A stretch of DNA of 64,000 bases from Alcaligenaceae bacterium. Lineage in GTDB: Bacteria > Pseudomonadota > Gammaproteobacteria > Burkholderiales > Burkholderiaceae_B. A program made the position numbers and the translations under genes. Position 1 is the stretch's first letter. Each line of letters begins with the position of its first letter. Positions 1-8,559 of the stretch are shown in pieces. The stretch spans positions 38,756 through 102,755 of the forward strand of contig JACCEN010000017.1 in the NCBI GenBank assembly GCA_013416435.1, read 5' to 3'. The notes below the pieces were generated by a model. That model saw only the letters and a list, made by a program, of their open reading frames with translations, was not told the DNA's origin and ran no database searches.

Positions 1-198
1 CACGCCGAGCTGCGTGAAAAGGCGCTGCGCGCATTCACGGTGGTGGCGGGAGGCGTGGAGGACTCCGGCAAAGTACCAGGCGTGGCCATGGTGCCCGGCG
101 GCCCTGGGGTGCCGTTCGACTGGACGTTGTTCGGCCAGGGCTTCTTCCTGCTGGCGGCCCATGTGCTCCGGCCTTACTTGACCGAGCTGGAGGCTTGA
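1..198 (+). CDS. C-terminal 65 residues of an unrecognised protein (5' end outside window)
   Basis: An open frame runs from the window edge to a TGA at 196-198. It has the codon usage of the downstream genes and ends with a hydrophobic stretch (FFLLAAHVLRPYL) and TELEA. The stop lies 2 nt before the ATG of the CoA-transferase, and the Shine-Dalgarno of that gene lies inside this reading frame. It is therefore probably the upstream member of the same operon. I do not recognise the family from the fragment and assign no function. Confidence 0.6.
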   Translation, partial: HAELREKALRAFTVVAGGVEDSGKVPGVAMVPGGPGVPFDWTLFGQGFFLLAAHVLRPYLTELEA

Positions 199-200
199 AC

Positions 201-1367
201 ATGAACGCCTCGAAATCTGAAGGCATTCGCCGTCCCCTCGAAGGGATCCGTGTCATCGATATGTCGCGGCTCGCGCCGGGCCCATACTGCAGCATGCTGC
301 TGGCCGACCTGGGGGCGGAAGTGATCGTGGTGGGGGGCGGCCGAGCCGGCAATCCCATTGCCACGTTCTCGCGCGGGAAGCACTTCATCAAGCTCGATCT
401 GAAGGCGCCGGAAGGCCGTGAGGCGCTGCAGCGCCTATGCCGAACGGCGGACGTCTTCCTCGAAAGCTTCCGGCCGGGCGTGTCCGCGCGGCTGGGCGCC
501 GGATACGAAACGCTGAAGGAAATCAACCCGCGCCTCATCTACTGCTCGCTGACCGGGTATGGTCAGGAAGGGCCGCTGGCGCAGGAAGCCGGCCACGATC
601 TGAGCTATCTGGCCTTGACCGGCGTGATGGGCGCCATCGGTCCGCAGGACGGTCCCCCGTCGGCGCCCCTGAACTTGCTGGCGGACTTCGCTTCCGGCAG
701 TTTCATCGCGGCGCTGGGCATCGTGACGGCTTTGTTCGACCGCACGCGCACGGGATCGGGCCAGTACATCGATACCGCCATGATCGACGGCTGCCTGTCA
801 TTGATGGCGATGCACTGGCCGGTCTGGAAGACGCCAATCCTGCCCGAGCGCGGCGAAGGACTGCTGGCGGGCGGGGCGCCCTACTACCGTTGCTATCGCT
901 GCGCGGACGGCAAGTATATTTCGGTGGGCGCGCTGGAGACCCAGTTCTTCACCAACCTCTGGAACACCATGATGGGCACGCAGGTGCCCGACCACATGGA
1001 CATGCGTGTCTGGCCTGAAATCCGCAAGGCGTTTGAACATGCCTTCAGCCAGAAGCCGCGGGACGAGTGGACGAAGCTGTTCGAGGGCAAGGATGCTTGC
1101 GTCATGCCTGTACTGGCGCCGGACGAGGTCTGGGCGCATCCGCACATCGCCCAGCGCCATGCCGACAGCTCGCCGGCCAACGTGCCTGTCGTCCCACGCT
1201 TCGGCGGATCGTCTTTCCGGCCGGCGGGAACCGATACGACCGATCGCTCCGACGAAATACTCGCCGGTGCCGGATTGACGCCTGAACAGATCGCGCTGGC
1301 AAGCCCGGAGTCGGAACGCAATCGAATTCCTTCCCGAACCTGGCCGCCCAAGATGACTTCCTTCTAA
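201..1367 (+). CDS. CaiB/BaiF (family III) CoA-transferase
   Basis: Predicted to move CoA between organic acids in the cytoplasm. The N-terminus (LEGIRVIDMSRLAPGPYCSM, then LLADLGAEVI) is the family III signature, and VFLESFRPG and LIYCSLTGYGQEGP are further family blocks. The 388-residue length fits. I chose ATG 201, preceded by GGAG at about 189-192, rather than the TTG at 195. It begins 2 nt after the preceding gene and is followed by an acyl-CoA dehydrogenase, a second family III transferase and an acyl-CoA ligase. This arrangement suggests activation and oxidation of an unidentified acid. The substrate cannot be read from the sequence. Confidence 0.9.
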   Translation: MNASKSEGIRRPLEGIRVIDMSRLAPGPYCSMLLADLGAEVIVVGGGRAGNPIATFSRGKHFIKLDLKAPEGREALQRLCRTADVFLESFRPGVSARLGAGYETLKEINPRLIYCSLTGYGQEGPLAQEAGHDLSYLALTGVMGAIGPQDGPPSAPLNLLADFASGSFIAALGIVTALFDRTRTGSGQYIDTAMIDGCLSLMAMHWPVWKTPILPERGEGLLAGGAPYYRCYRCADGKYISVGALETQFFTNLWNTMMGTQVPDHMDMRVWPEIRKAFEHAFSQKPRDEWTKLFEGKDACVMPVLAPDEVWAHPHIAQRHADSSPANVPVVPRFGGSSFRPAGTDTTDRSDEILAGAGLTPEQIALASPESERNRIPSRTWPPKMTSF

Positions 1368-1405
1368 ACCATGAATATTGCCTATCGGATTCTCAGGAGA
1401 AATGC

Positions 1406-2536
1406 GTGAAGATTACCCACTACGATGAGATGTACGACTCGTTCCGGGAGCAGGTGCGCCGGTTCGCGAAAGAGAAGGTCGCCCCCTTCGCGGCCAAGGT
1501 CGATGAAGAAGAACGGCCGCCCATGGAGGCCTACGAGGCCAGCCTCGCGCTCGGCTTGCCGGGCCTGCCGTTTTCCGAAGAGTTCGGCGGCCAGGAAGGG
1601 GATGTGCTCTCGCAGATCATTACCGTGGAGGAGCTTGCGCGTGTCTGCGCATCTTCGGCGACCACCGTGTCCACATGCTGGATCATGATGCTGGTGCAGC
1701 GTTTCGGTTCAGACGAGCAGAAGCGCTGCATCATCCCTCCGGTGGTCCGAGGCGAACAGCGCTCGGCATGGGGCCTGACCGAACCCAAGGGAGGGTCGGA
1801 CCTCATGGGGGTGGTGACCTCCGCGAAGAAAACGGCCGACGGCTGGTTGCTCAATGGCACGAAACGGTTCATCACGAATGGAGGCTGGGCGGACTGGTAC
1901 CTGATTTTCGCGCGGACCGAGGGCGACAAGTTCGGAATCTTCCTGGTCAACAAACAGGACCCGGGCGTGTCGTTCGGCGCGCCGGAGCGCAAGATGGGCT
2001 TGCGCGGCAGCCCTACGTCGGACGTCATCCTGGACGATTGCCTGATCCCCCTGGATCGCGTGGTGGGCGATCCCGTGCGGGGCGGGGAATACATCCGGGC
2101 CGGGCTCCTGGCCTCCAGGCTGAAGTACGCGGCTCACGGGCTGGGCATCGCGCAAGGCGCGCTCGACGAGGCCGTCGCCTATACCAAGGGCCGGGAGCAG
2201 TTTGGCCGGCCGGTGTCCGACTTCCAGATGGTGAAGGGCATGGTGGCGGACATGGCCATGAGGGTGGAGGCGGGACGCGCATTGTTGATGCATGCCGCCA
2301 CGCTCGTGATGAACGATGATCCGGGCGCCAAGAAATATGCGTCCATGGCCAAGGTCATGTGCACCGACGCAGCCATGTCGGTGGCGACGGATGCCGTCCA
2401 GCTGCATGGCGGCTATGGGTATCTTAAGGATTATCCGGTGGAACGCATGCTGCGCGACGCCAAGGTCACCCAGATCTGGGAAGGCACGAATCAGATCCAG
2501 CGCCTGATGATTGCCAAAGACGTCTACACGGGTTGA
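1406..2536 (+). CDS. acyl-CoA dehydrogenase
   Basis: FAD-dependent alpha,beta-dehydrogenation of an acyl-CoA. Family blocks are visible in order: WGLTEPKGGSD (FAD/substrate contact, about residue 130), YTKGREQFGRPVSDFQ (about 258) and VQLHGGYGYLKDYPVERMLRD (about 331), followed by IWEGTNQIQ, which carries the position of the usual catalytic Glu. Length is 376 residues, normal for the family. The start is GTG 1406 with AGGAG at 1395-1399. The nearby ATG at 1402 is in another frame. It sits 12 nt upstream of the second CoA-transferase, so the two are probably co-transcribed. Confidence 0.93.
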   Translation: MKITHYDEMYDSFREQVRRFAKEKVAPFAAKVDEEERPPMEAYEASLALGLPGLPFSEEFGGQEGDVLSQIITVEELARVCASSATTVSTCWIMMLVQRFGSDEQKRCIIPPVVRGEQRSAWGLTEPKGGSDLMGVVTSAKKTADGWLLNGTKRFITNGGWADWYLIFARTEGDKFGIFLVNKQDPGVSFGAPERKMGLRGSPTSDVILDDCLIPLDRVVGDPVRGGEYIRAGLLASRLKYAAHGLGIAQGALDEAVAYTKGREQFGRPVSDFQMVKGMVADMAMRVEAGRALLMHAATLVMNDDPGAKKYASMAKVMCTDAAMSVATDAVQLHGGYGYLKDYPVERMLRDAKVTQIWEGTNQIQRLMIAKDVYTG

Positions 2537-2548
2537 GCGGAGCACGAC

Positions 2549-3679
2549 ATGTCATCGGTATTGGAAGGCATCAAGGTACTGGAGCTTTGCGAAGTGTTCC
2601 AGGGGCCGCTGGCCGGGCAGATATTGGGCGACTTCGGCGCCGATGTCCTCAAGATAGAAAAGCCGGGCAAGGGGGATTCCCTGCGCCATAGCGACACGGT
2701 CGCCACCGCCCGGGGAAAGATGGGCGGGTACTTTGCGGCCGTGAACCGCAACAAGCGCTCCATCTGCCTGAACCTGAAGGACGAGAACGACCGCGCGGCA
2801 TTCATCGAGCTGGTGAAGGATGCCGACGTCCTCATGCACAATTACCGGCCGGGCGTGCTGGATAAGCTGGGATTCGGCTACGACAGGCTGGAGGCCTTGA
2901 ATCCGGGCCTGATCTATGCCGCAGCCAGCGGCTTCGGCGAGACCGGCCCCCTGTCCGGCATGGCCGGCCAGGACTTCCTGATCCAGTCGATCAGCGGCAT
3001 TGGAAAGAAGACCACGGCCGGTGGCGACCATCCTACCTTCATCAACGTGCCGATCGCGGACTACACATCGGGCGTGCTGCTGGCGCAGGGCATATTGCTG
3101 GCGCTCCTGGAACGCGGCCGGTCGGGGCGCGGCCAGCAAGTGAATGTTTCATTGTTCAGCGCGCTGATCGCCATGCAGAGCCTTGAGGCGTCGACTCTCC
3201 TGAACTATGATTACGAAACTCGATGGTACGAGCGGGCCTTGAATTTCACGGCTGCGGCAAGCGACGGCTGGCTGAGCGTCATCGGATTCTTCCGCGACAA
3301 TCCCTTGCAGCTGATCTGCCGAGCCCTGGGCATTGAAGATCTTTCCCTCAGGCCGGAATGGCAGGACAAGCATGCGCAGGCGCGTCACAAGGAAGAAATC
3401 GCAGCCGTGCTCAGACCGCTCTTTGGCGGCATGACAGTCGAGGAAAGCGTCAACCGGCTACAAGGCGAGGGGGTGCTCGCGGCGCCCATCCTCGGATTGG
3501 ACGAAGCGCTGGCGCACGCACAGACCCACGAAAACGGCCTGGTCACGGCGGTTCCGGTCGACGGGCAGGAAGACATGCACCTGGTGGCCAATCCCCTGAA
3601 GCTTTCCAGGACGCCGGCAACGATCCGGCGTGGGCCGCCCGCGCTCGGCGCTCATCGAGACGAGGTACTCAATAGATAA
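2549..3679 (+). CDS. CaiB/BaiF (family III) CoA-transferase, second copy
   Basis: Second family III CoA-transferase of the operon, 376 residues. It has LEGIKVLELCEVFQGPLAGQ and LGDFGADVLKIEKPGKGDS at the N-terminus, NKRSICLNLKD, VLMHNYRPGVLDKLGFGYD and LIYAAASGFGETGP. These match the crotonobetainyl/formyl-CoA transferase fold, including an Asp in the active-site region after GQDF. It is clearly divergent from the first copy, so it is not a recent duplication. Two such enzymes may act on different acids, or as a pair that recycles CoA; the sequence does not decide this. Confidence 0.92.
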   Translation: MSSVLEGIKVLELCEVFQGPLAGQILGDFGADVLKIEKPGKGDSLRHSDTVATARGKMGGYFAAVNRNKRSICLNLKDENDRAAFIELVKDADVLMHNYRPGVLDKLGFGYDRLEALNPGLIYAAASGFGETGPLSGMAGQDFLIQSISGIGKKTTAGGDHPTFINVPIADYTSGVLLAQGILLALLERGRSGRGQQVNVSLFSALIAMQSLEASTLLNYDYETRWYERALNFTAAASDGWLSVIGFFRDNPLQLICRALGIEDLSLRPEWQDKHAQARHKEEIAAVLRPLFGGMTVEESVNRLQGEGVLAAPILGLDEALAHAQTHENGLVTAVPVDGQEDMHLVANPLKLSRTPATIRRGPPALGAHRDEVLNR

Positions 3680-3719
3680 TACTTAATTGAACGGGCAGGG
3701 ATCGACCAAGGTGCAGGAC

Positions 3720-5402
3720 ATGATTGCAATGAAGGAGCAGGGCGGCTCGACAGCCGGTACAGCGGCCCTGGCAGTGCCCGACAAGCTCGACTCGGCCTGG
3801 ACGGTGCCGGGCATACTCAAGGACTCAGTGCGGCGGTATGGCTCCCGTCCTTCGCTCGAGGTCGTGGGCGGGGTGTCCGAGACCTATGACCAGACCTGGG
3901 AAAACGTTTCGTATCTGGCCAGATGCCTGTTTCAGCAGGGCGTGCGCCCGCAGCAGCGAGTGCTGATCATGCTGGCCAACACGCATCTGGCCGTGCACGG
4001 CTGGCTGGCGGTCAACCTGATCAATGCGGTGGACGTCAGCATCAACACGGGATACAAGGGCCAGAGCCTGGAGCATGCGGCCAATCTCAGCGCGGCGCAG
4101 ATCCTGATGACCACTTCGGATCACCTGCCGGTGATCCTGCGTTCGCAATCGCGGCTTGCGCATCTGCGCACCATCGTCCTGATGGACGACGCCGACCAGG
4201 CCGATTGGCCCGCCGACGCGTCCTTCAGCATCCTGCGCTTTCGCGATCTGGAAGCGGCGCCGCCGGACTGCCTTGTCGCCCAGGCCGCCATGCCATGGGA
4301 TATCGGGTCCGTGATCTATACCTCCGGCACCAGCGGGCCCGCCAAGGGCGTCATGATGCCCCATGGCCAGATCGCTCTGCTTTCCAGGCTCTCGGCCGCC
4401 AAGACGAGCTTGCAGGCCGACGATATCTTTTTTTCCTTCTATCCCATGTACCACATGGCGGGCAAGTTCATGTCGGTGCTGGCCACCTTGTCGGTCGGTG
4501 GCCGGATCGTCCTCGATACGGGCTTCACGCCCGGCGAATGGCTGAATCGAATCCGGGCCTACGGCGCCACGATTACCGCGGCGCACGGCCCCATGCTCGA
4601 GATGGTGTATGCCCAACCGCCTTCCGATTCCGACAAGGACCACCGGCTGCGTCTCATCCGCACGGCGCCTTTTCCCAAGCGCATTGCCGCGGCCTTCGAG
4701 GCCCGGTTCGGCGTTCGGGGGCAGGAAGTCTGGGGCATGACGGAAACCGGAGTGGCATGCTGGGTGGATCCCAATGAACCCTTGCGGGTGGGCTGTTGCG
4801 GCCGGGTGGACGAAAGCTGGTTCGACTTCGCGGTGGTCGATCCCGCCACGGACATGAAACTTCCCGCCGGAACGGTCGGCGAATTCCTGCTTCGGCCCAA
4901 AGTGCCCTGGACCATGATGCAGGGCTATCTGGGCATGCCGGAGAAAACACTGGAAGCCTGGAGGAATTTCTGGTTCCATACGGGCGATTGCGGTTATGTC
5001 GATGCCGACGGCTATGTGTATTTCGTCGATCGCGCAAAAGAGCGGATCCGGCGCCGCGCCGAGAACATCTCCGCGGGCGACATCGAAGCCGCGGCGCTCG
5101 CGCATCCGCTGGTCAAGGAAGCGGCGGCGCTTGGGGTGCCCTCCGGGTTCGAAGGCGATGACGACATCTTGCTATGCTTGGTCATGCAGCCGGGGTCCGA
5201 GCTGGATCATGTGGGCTTCTTGCGGTTCCTGGTCGGCGAGCTGCCTCATTTCATGGTGCCGCGCTACTTGTGCCGCATGGCCGTGCTTCCCCGGACGGCG
5301 ACCGGCAAGCTGCAAAGGGCCATGCTGAAGGATGTTATGGCCCAGCCCGATGTCTGGGATAGAAAGCGCGCCGAGGTGGCGCTGCGTGACCTGACCGCCT
5401 GA
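3720..5402 (+). CDS. AMP-dependent acyl-CoA synthetase (ANL superfamily)
   Basis: ATP-dependent activation of a carboxylic acid to its CoA thioester. The phosphate-binding loop YTSGTSGPAKGVMMPH lies about one third in. GMTETG (A5 motif), the hinge block WFHTGDCGYVDADGY with VDRAKERIRRR, and the C-terminal RTATGKLQR with the catalytic Lys follow. This arrangement resembles crotonobetaine/carnitine-CoA ligases. The reading frame is open from a TTG at 3687, but there is no ribosome site there. I place the start at ATG 3720; ATG 3729 is possible. It lies last of the enzymes in the operon, directly before a TetR regulator. Confidence 0.9.
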   Translation: MIAMKEQGGSTAGTAALAVPDKLDSAWTVPGILKDSVRRYGSRPSLEVVGGVSETYDQTWENVSYLARCLFQQGVRPQQRVLIMLANTHLAVHGWLAVNLINAVDVSINTGYKGQSLEHAANLSAAQILMTTSDHLPVILRSQSRLAHLRTIVLMDDADQADWPADASFSILRFRDLEAAPPDCLVAQAAMPWDIGSVIYTSGTSGPAKGVMMPHGQIALLSRLSAAKTSLQADDIFFSFYPMYHMAGKFMSVLATLSVGGRIVLDTGFTPGEWLNRIRAYGATITAAHGPMLEMVYAQPPSDSDKDHRLRLIRTAPFPKRIAAAFEARFGVRGQEVWGMTETGVACWVDPNEPLRVGCCGRVDESWFDFAVVDPATDMKLPAGTVGEFLLRPKVPWTMMQGYLGMPEKTLEAWRNFWFHTGDCGYVDADGYVYFVDRAKERIRRRAENISAGDIEAAALAHPLVKEAAALGVPSGFEGDDDILLCLVMQPGSELDHVGFLRFLVGELPHFMVPRYLCRMAVLPRTATGKLQRAMLKDVMAQPDVWDRKRAEVALRDLTA

Positions 5403-5434
5403 GGAAAGGCATCAATAAGAGGAATGGCATTGTC

Positions 5435-6061
5435 ATGGCGAGCAAAAGAGGCGACAGTGAAGTAAGCATAGAAAAAATCGAAAGCGCGGCTTTGCAGCTT
5501 TTTGCAAAAAAGGGCTATTCGAACACCAGCCTGGAGCAGGTGGCAGCGGTGGCGGGCTTTACCAAAGGGGCCGTTTACTACTACTTCAAAACGAAAGAAA
5601 CCCTGTTGCTGCACTTGCTGGCGCGGATCCAGGAACGTTCCATCGTGGCGACGGCCGCCCGCGTCCGCGCAATGCCGGATGGTGCGGTGCAGAAGCTGGA
5701 GGCCTTTGTGCAACTGCAAGCCCAGTGGGCCGCCACCTACCCCAACGATCTGGTGATCCTGGTGCTGACCAGCCTGGAATTCCACAATGAGGATACGCCG
5801 GTGCGCGAGGCCGTTCGTGATTATTACCGGCACATGGAGTCCTTGCTGACCGAGGTCTTTACTGCCGGCAAGGAGTCCGGGCAGATCAATCAGAAGGTGG
5901 ATATCAGCGCCGCCGTGCTGGCCAACATTGCGCGCCATGATGGCAACATGCTGCTTTGGCACCGCAGCGGATGCGACCCCTCGGTTGGCCGTGTGCTCAC
6001 TTCCGCTGCGCGCCACGCCGTCAGGCAGTTCGGCGTGGAGTCCGGGCAGGTGGTGGCGTAG
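5435..6061 (+). CDS. TetR/AcrR family transcriptional regulator
   Basis: 208 residues with an N-terminal TetR helix-turn-helix (ALQLFAKKGYSNTSLEQVA, then AGFTKGAVYYYFKTKETLL) and a divergent ligand-binding C-terminal half. It follows the ligase gene by 32 nt on the same strand, so it is likely the local regulator of the CoA operon, possibly responding to an acyl-CoA. Its stop at 6059-6061 is immediately followed by the tandem pair of palindromic repeats. Confidence 0.9.
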   Translation: MASKRGDSEVSIEKIESAALQLFAKKGYSNTSLEQVAAVAGFTKGAVYYYFKTKETLLLHLLARIQERSIVATAARVRAMPDGAVQKLEAFVQLQAQWAATYPNDLVILVLTSLEFHNEDTPVREAVRDYYRHMESLLTEVFTAGKESGQINQKVDISAAVLANIARHDGNMLLWHRSGCDPSVGRVLTSAARHAVRQFGVESGQVVA

Positions 6062-6129
6062 AGTGGCTGGGGTCAGACCCCGTATGGCATAGAGTAGTTG
6101 GGGTCAGACCCCGTACGGGGTCTGACCCC
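6060..6129. repeat. palindromic repeat (half copy 6069-6087 plus full copy 6100-6129)
   Basis: The full copy has left arm GGGGTCAGACCCC, centre GTAC and right arm GGGGTCTGACCCC. A half copy with the same 11-nt left flank (AGAGTGGCTGG versus AGAGTAGTTGG) lies 31 nt upstream, so a roughly 27-nt unit has been tandemly duplicated. It lies between the convergent TetR and GntR genes. The stem is strong but has no T-tract. Confidence 0.95.
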
Positions 6130-6149
6130 TTGACCCCGACCCCTTGGTC

Positions 6150-6902
6150 TTAGCGCGCCAGCATGTCCAATTCAAGCTTGACGAACTTCGTCGGAAATTC
6201 CAGCCGGGCGTAATAGATGATGACGCCGTCGGCGCAAGCGTAGCGGACGACTTCCGCCACGCTTTCGCCGGGCTGAAGAAGCAGGGCGTTGGCGGACTGG
6301 AAGCTGGCGTTGATGATCGTCAGCCGCTGGCGGGATTCCGATATGGTCAGCCCCGGGATGCGTGCGATGACGGACGCGGCCGGTTGTGCGAGGAAGGCTT
6401 TCCGGTGCTTGGTGAAAAGCTTATCGGCGACGTAGACCTCGCTGTAGCAATAGGGCACGCCGTCGCTGCTATGCAGCCGGCAAAGATATTGATAGGACGA
6501 GGCGGGCTTGCCGCTGCATGCCATGTTGAAGGCCGGCAGTTGCTTGGCGCTGCGCTCCGACTCCACGAACCGATGCGTGCCCAGTACGTCACTGAGCGCA
6601 ACGGCTTCCTGCCAGCTCGTTGGCAAGGAAAGCGAATACGCCGCATTGCTCCGACGTTCGACGAAAGTCCCTTTTCCCCGGCGCCTGGAAATCAGGCCGT
6701 CTGCCTCCAGGACGCTGAGGGCATTGCGTAGCGTCATGCGCGACACCTGATAGGTCTTCATAAGCTCCAAAAGGGGCGGTATCTGGTGGCCGACGGGCCA
6801 CACGCCGGAGTCCAGGCAACGCCTGAACTCTGTTGCCAGCTGCAGGTAAAGCGGCTGGCGGCTGCGGCTCATGGCCGCTTGGTTCGAGCTATGGTCGGAC
6901 AT
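6150..6902 (-). CDS. GntR family regulator with UTRA domain (HutC subfamily)
   Basis: 250 residues. The winged-helix GntR domain occupies about residues 15-80 (PLYLQLATEFRRCLD, then YQVSRMTLRNALSVLEADG and RRRGKGTFV). The C-terminal half reads as the UTRA effector domain. It is the last gene of the leftward operon SDR, cyclase, acyl-CoA ligase, GntR, with a 48-nt gap from the ligase, and probably regulates that operon and the divergent Bug-protein gene. The ligand is unknown. Confidence 0.88.
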   Translation of the reverse strand: MSDHSSNQAAMSRSRQPLYLQLATEFRRCLDSGVWPVGHQIPPLLELMKTYQVSRMTLRNALSVLEADGLISRRRGKGTFVERRSNAAYSLSLPTSWQEAVALSDVLGTHRFVESERSAKQLPAFNMACSGKPASSYQYLCRLHSSDGVPYCYSEVYVADKLFTKHRKAFLAQPAASVIARIPGLTISESRQRLTIINASFQSANALLLQPGESVAEVVRYACADGVIIYYARLEFPTKFVKLELDMLAR

Positions 6903-6950
6903 GGTTTGCTTCTAAAATCGCAGGGGGGGATCCACAGCCGGGAAGTCGTG

Positions 6951-8531
6951 TCAGGCGGTATTCAGCAGCCTGAGCGCCATCTCCTGGAGCTTGCCCCGTT
7001 GGATTTTATTCGAGTTGGCGCTCTCTACAACTGGAAAGGCGTCGACGACGCCCACCCTGAGGGGCACTTTGAAGCCGGCCAGCTGAGCCTTGCAGGCAGC
7101 GATGATGTCTTGTTCCCGCAGGACATCGCCGGGTTGGGCGATGACAAACGCAACGGGCACGGTCTTGTCTCCGTGCGCCACGCCGACCACCTGGCAATTA
7201 TTTACGCCGTCAAGGCTTTCGATGAAGTTTTCGATCTCCAGCGGATTGACCAGGAAGCCGCTGAGCCGCAGGAAGTCGCCGCGCCGGGCATGGAAAACGA
7301 AGCTGTGATCGTCGACCGTATGGCCCAGGTCGCCGGTGCGGAAGTAGCCCTCGGCGTCGATGGCCTTGGCTGTGGCCGCTTCGTTGTCCAGATACCCTTT
7401 CATCAGGCTGGGCGCGAGGATTTCGATTTCACCCACTTCGCCGTGCGGCAGGATGTCGTTCGTTTCCACATCGCGTGCCCGGACGCGAGCGTCGGGCGCC
7501 ACCAGGTTTCCGCCCGCCCGCTGGCGCTCGGGCAAGGGGGCATCCACGGCTTGACCGGCAGTCAGCGCCTGCAGCTCGCTGGAACCATACAGGCCGACCA
7601 GCTTGATGCCCGCCTTTTCCATGCGTTCGGGCAAATCTTCCAGCGAGGGGGCGAAGCTGGCGAAGCCCGCCACTCGCAGAGAGGGGAAAGGCCGGTCCTG
7701 GCCTTCGGCCGCGTCGAGGATGCGGTCCAGCAGTTCGTTGTTGGCGAAGGTGTGCGTAACGCGTCTTTGCTGGATCTGCGTGGCGCATTCCGCCGGATTC
7801 AGGATGGGCGACGAAACCAGCGGTGCGCCGGCCGCCAGGCCGCCAAGTGCGGACGAGAATCCAAACGCCCCGCACAGCGGCGCGCCGAGCAGGACGGCGT
7901 CGTCCGGCCCAATGCCAAAGTAGCGCGCGACATGCTGCCCATGGCTGATGAGCGTTTGCTGGTCATGGACCACCAGCTTGGATTGCGACGTCGTGCCGGA
8001 GGTCGTGTAGACGAGGGCATACGCGTCGCCGGGCGCATGCGGGACGGCTTGCAGCGCATCAGGTGCCGCCGTATCCGAATAATGGAATGATGCGGCGCCG
8101 GCTACGACCGGCTCGTCGTTCGCTTCCCCCACGACCATGACCGCCTTCAGGCTTTTCAGTTGATCCGGCTCAACGTCATTCAGAATCTGCCGGAACGGCA
8201 GGCCCTTGAAGGCGGGCCACATGACAAGCCACCGGCATTGCCCCCGTGAAATCAGGTCGCCCACTTCGCGGCTGCGAAAGCGCGTGTTCATGGAGACGAC
8301 GGTAACGCCGAGGCGGGCGCAGGCCAGAAACGTCGCCAGCCAGGCGGTGCAATTGGGCAGCCATAGCGCCAGCCGGTCTCCCTGGCGGGCTCCCTGCGCA
8401 TGCAGCAGGCCGGCGACACGGGCTGACTCGGCAAGCAGCTCGCCGTACCCGACCGGCTGGTCAATGTCGTAGAAGGCAATGGCCTCGGGGCGCCGAGCGG
8501 CGTGTTGTTCGAGTAGCGTTGTAAAGTTCAT
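6951..8531 (-). CDS. AMP-dependent acyl-CoA synthetase/ligase
   Basis: 526 residues of the ANL superfamily: VYTTSGTTSQSKLVVHD (A3 loop), LYGSSELQAL (A5), GEIEILAPSLMKGYLDNE, YFRTGDLGHTVDDHSFVFHARRGD (A7/A8) and a C-terminal NKIQRGKLQEMA where the catalytic Lys is expected. Predicted to activate a carboxylic acid with ATP and CoA. It lies 28 nt after the cyclase gene and 48 nt before the GntR gene in one leftward operon. The substrate is unknown. Confidence 0.88.
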   Translation of the reverse strand: MNFTTLLEQHAARRPEAIAFYDIDQPVGYGELLAESARVAGLLHAQGARQGDRLALWLPNCTAWLATFLACARLGVTVVSMNTRFRSREVGDLISRGQCRWLVMWPAFKGLPFRQILNDVEPDQLKSLKAVMVVGEANDEPVVAGAASFHYSDTAAPDALQAVPHAPGDAYALVYTTSGTTSQSKLVVHDQQTLISHGQHVARYFGIGPDDAVLLGAPLCGAFGFSSALGGLAAGAPLVSSPILNPAECATQIQQRRVTHTFANNELLDRILDAAEGQDRPFPSLRVAGFASFAPSLEDLPERMEKAGIKLVGLYGSSELQALTAGQAVDAPLPERQRAGGNLVAPDARVRARDVETNDILPHGEVGEIEILAPSLMKGYLDNEAATAKAIDAEGYFRTGDLGHTVDDHSFVFHARRGDFLRLSGFLVNPLEIENFIESLDGVNNCQVVGVAHGDKTVPVAFVIAQPGDVLREQDIIAACKAQLAGFKVPLRVGVVDAFPVVESANSNKIQRGKLQEMALRLLNTA

Positions 8532-8559
8532 GGCGTGGCGATGCTTGACGGTGGCGGGT

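Noticed and set aside
3825..5105. 426-codon open frame on the - strand
   Set aside because: Antisense to the ANL-family ligase, which has all its motifs.
6786..8090. 434-codon open frame on the + strand
   Set aside because: Antisense to the acyl-CoA ligase and GntR genes, whose motifs are complete on the - strand.
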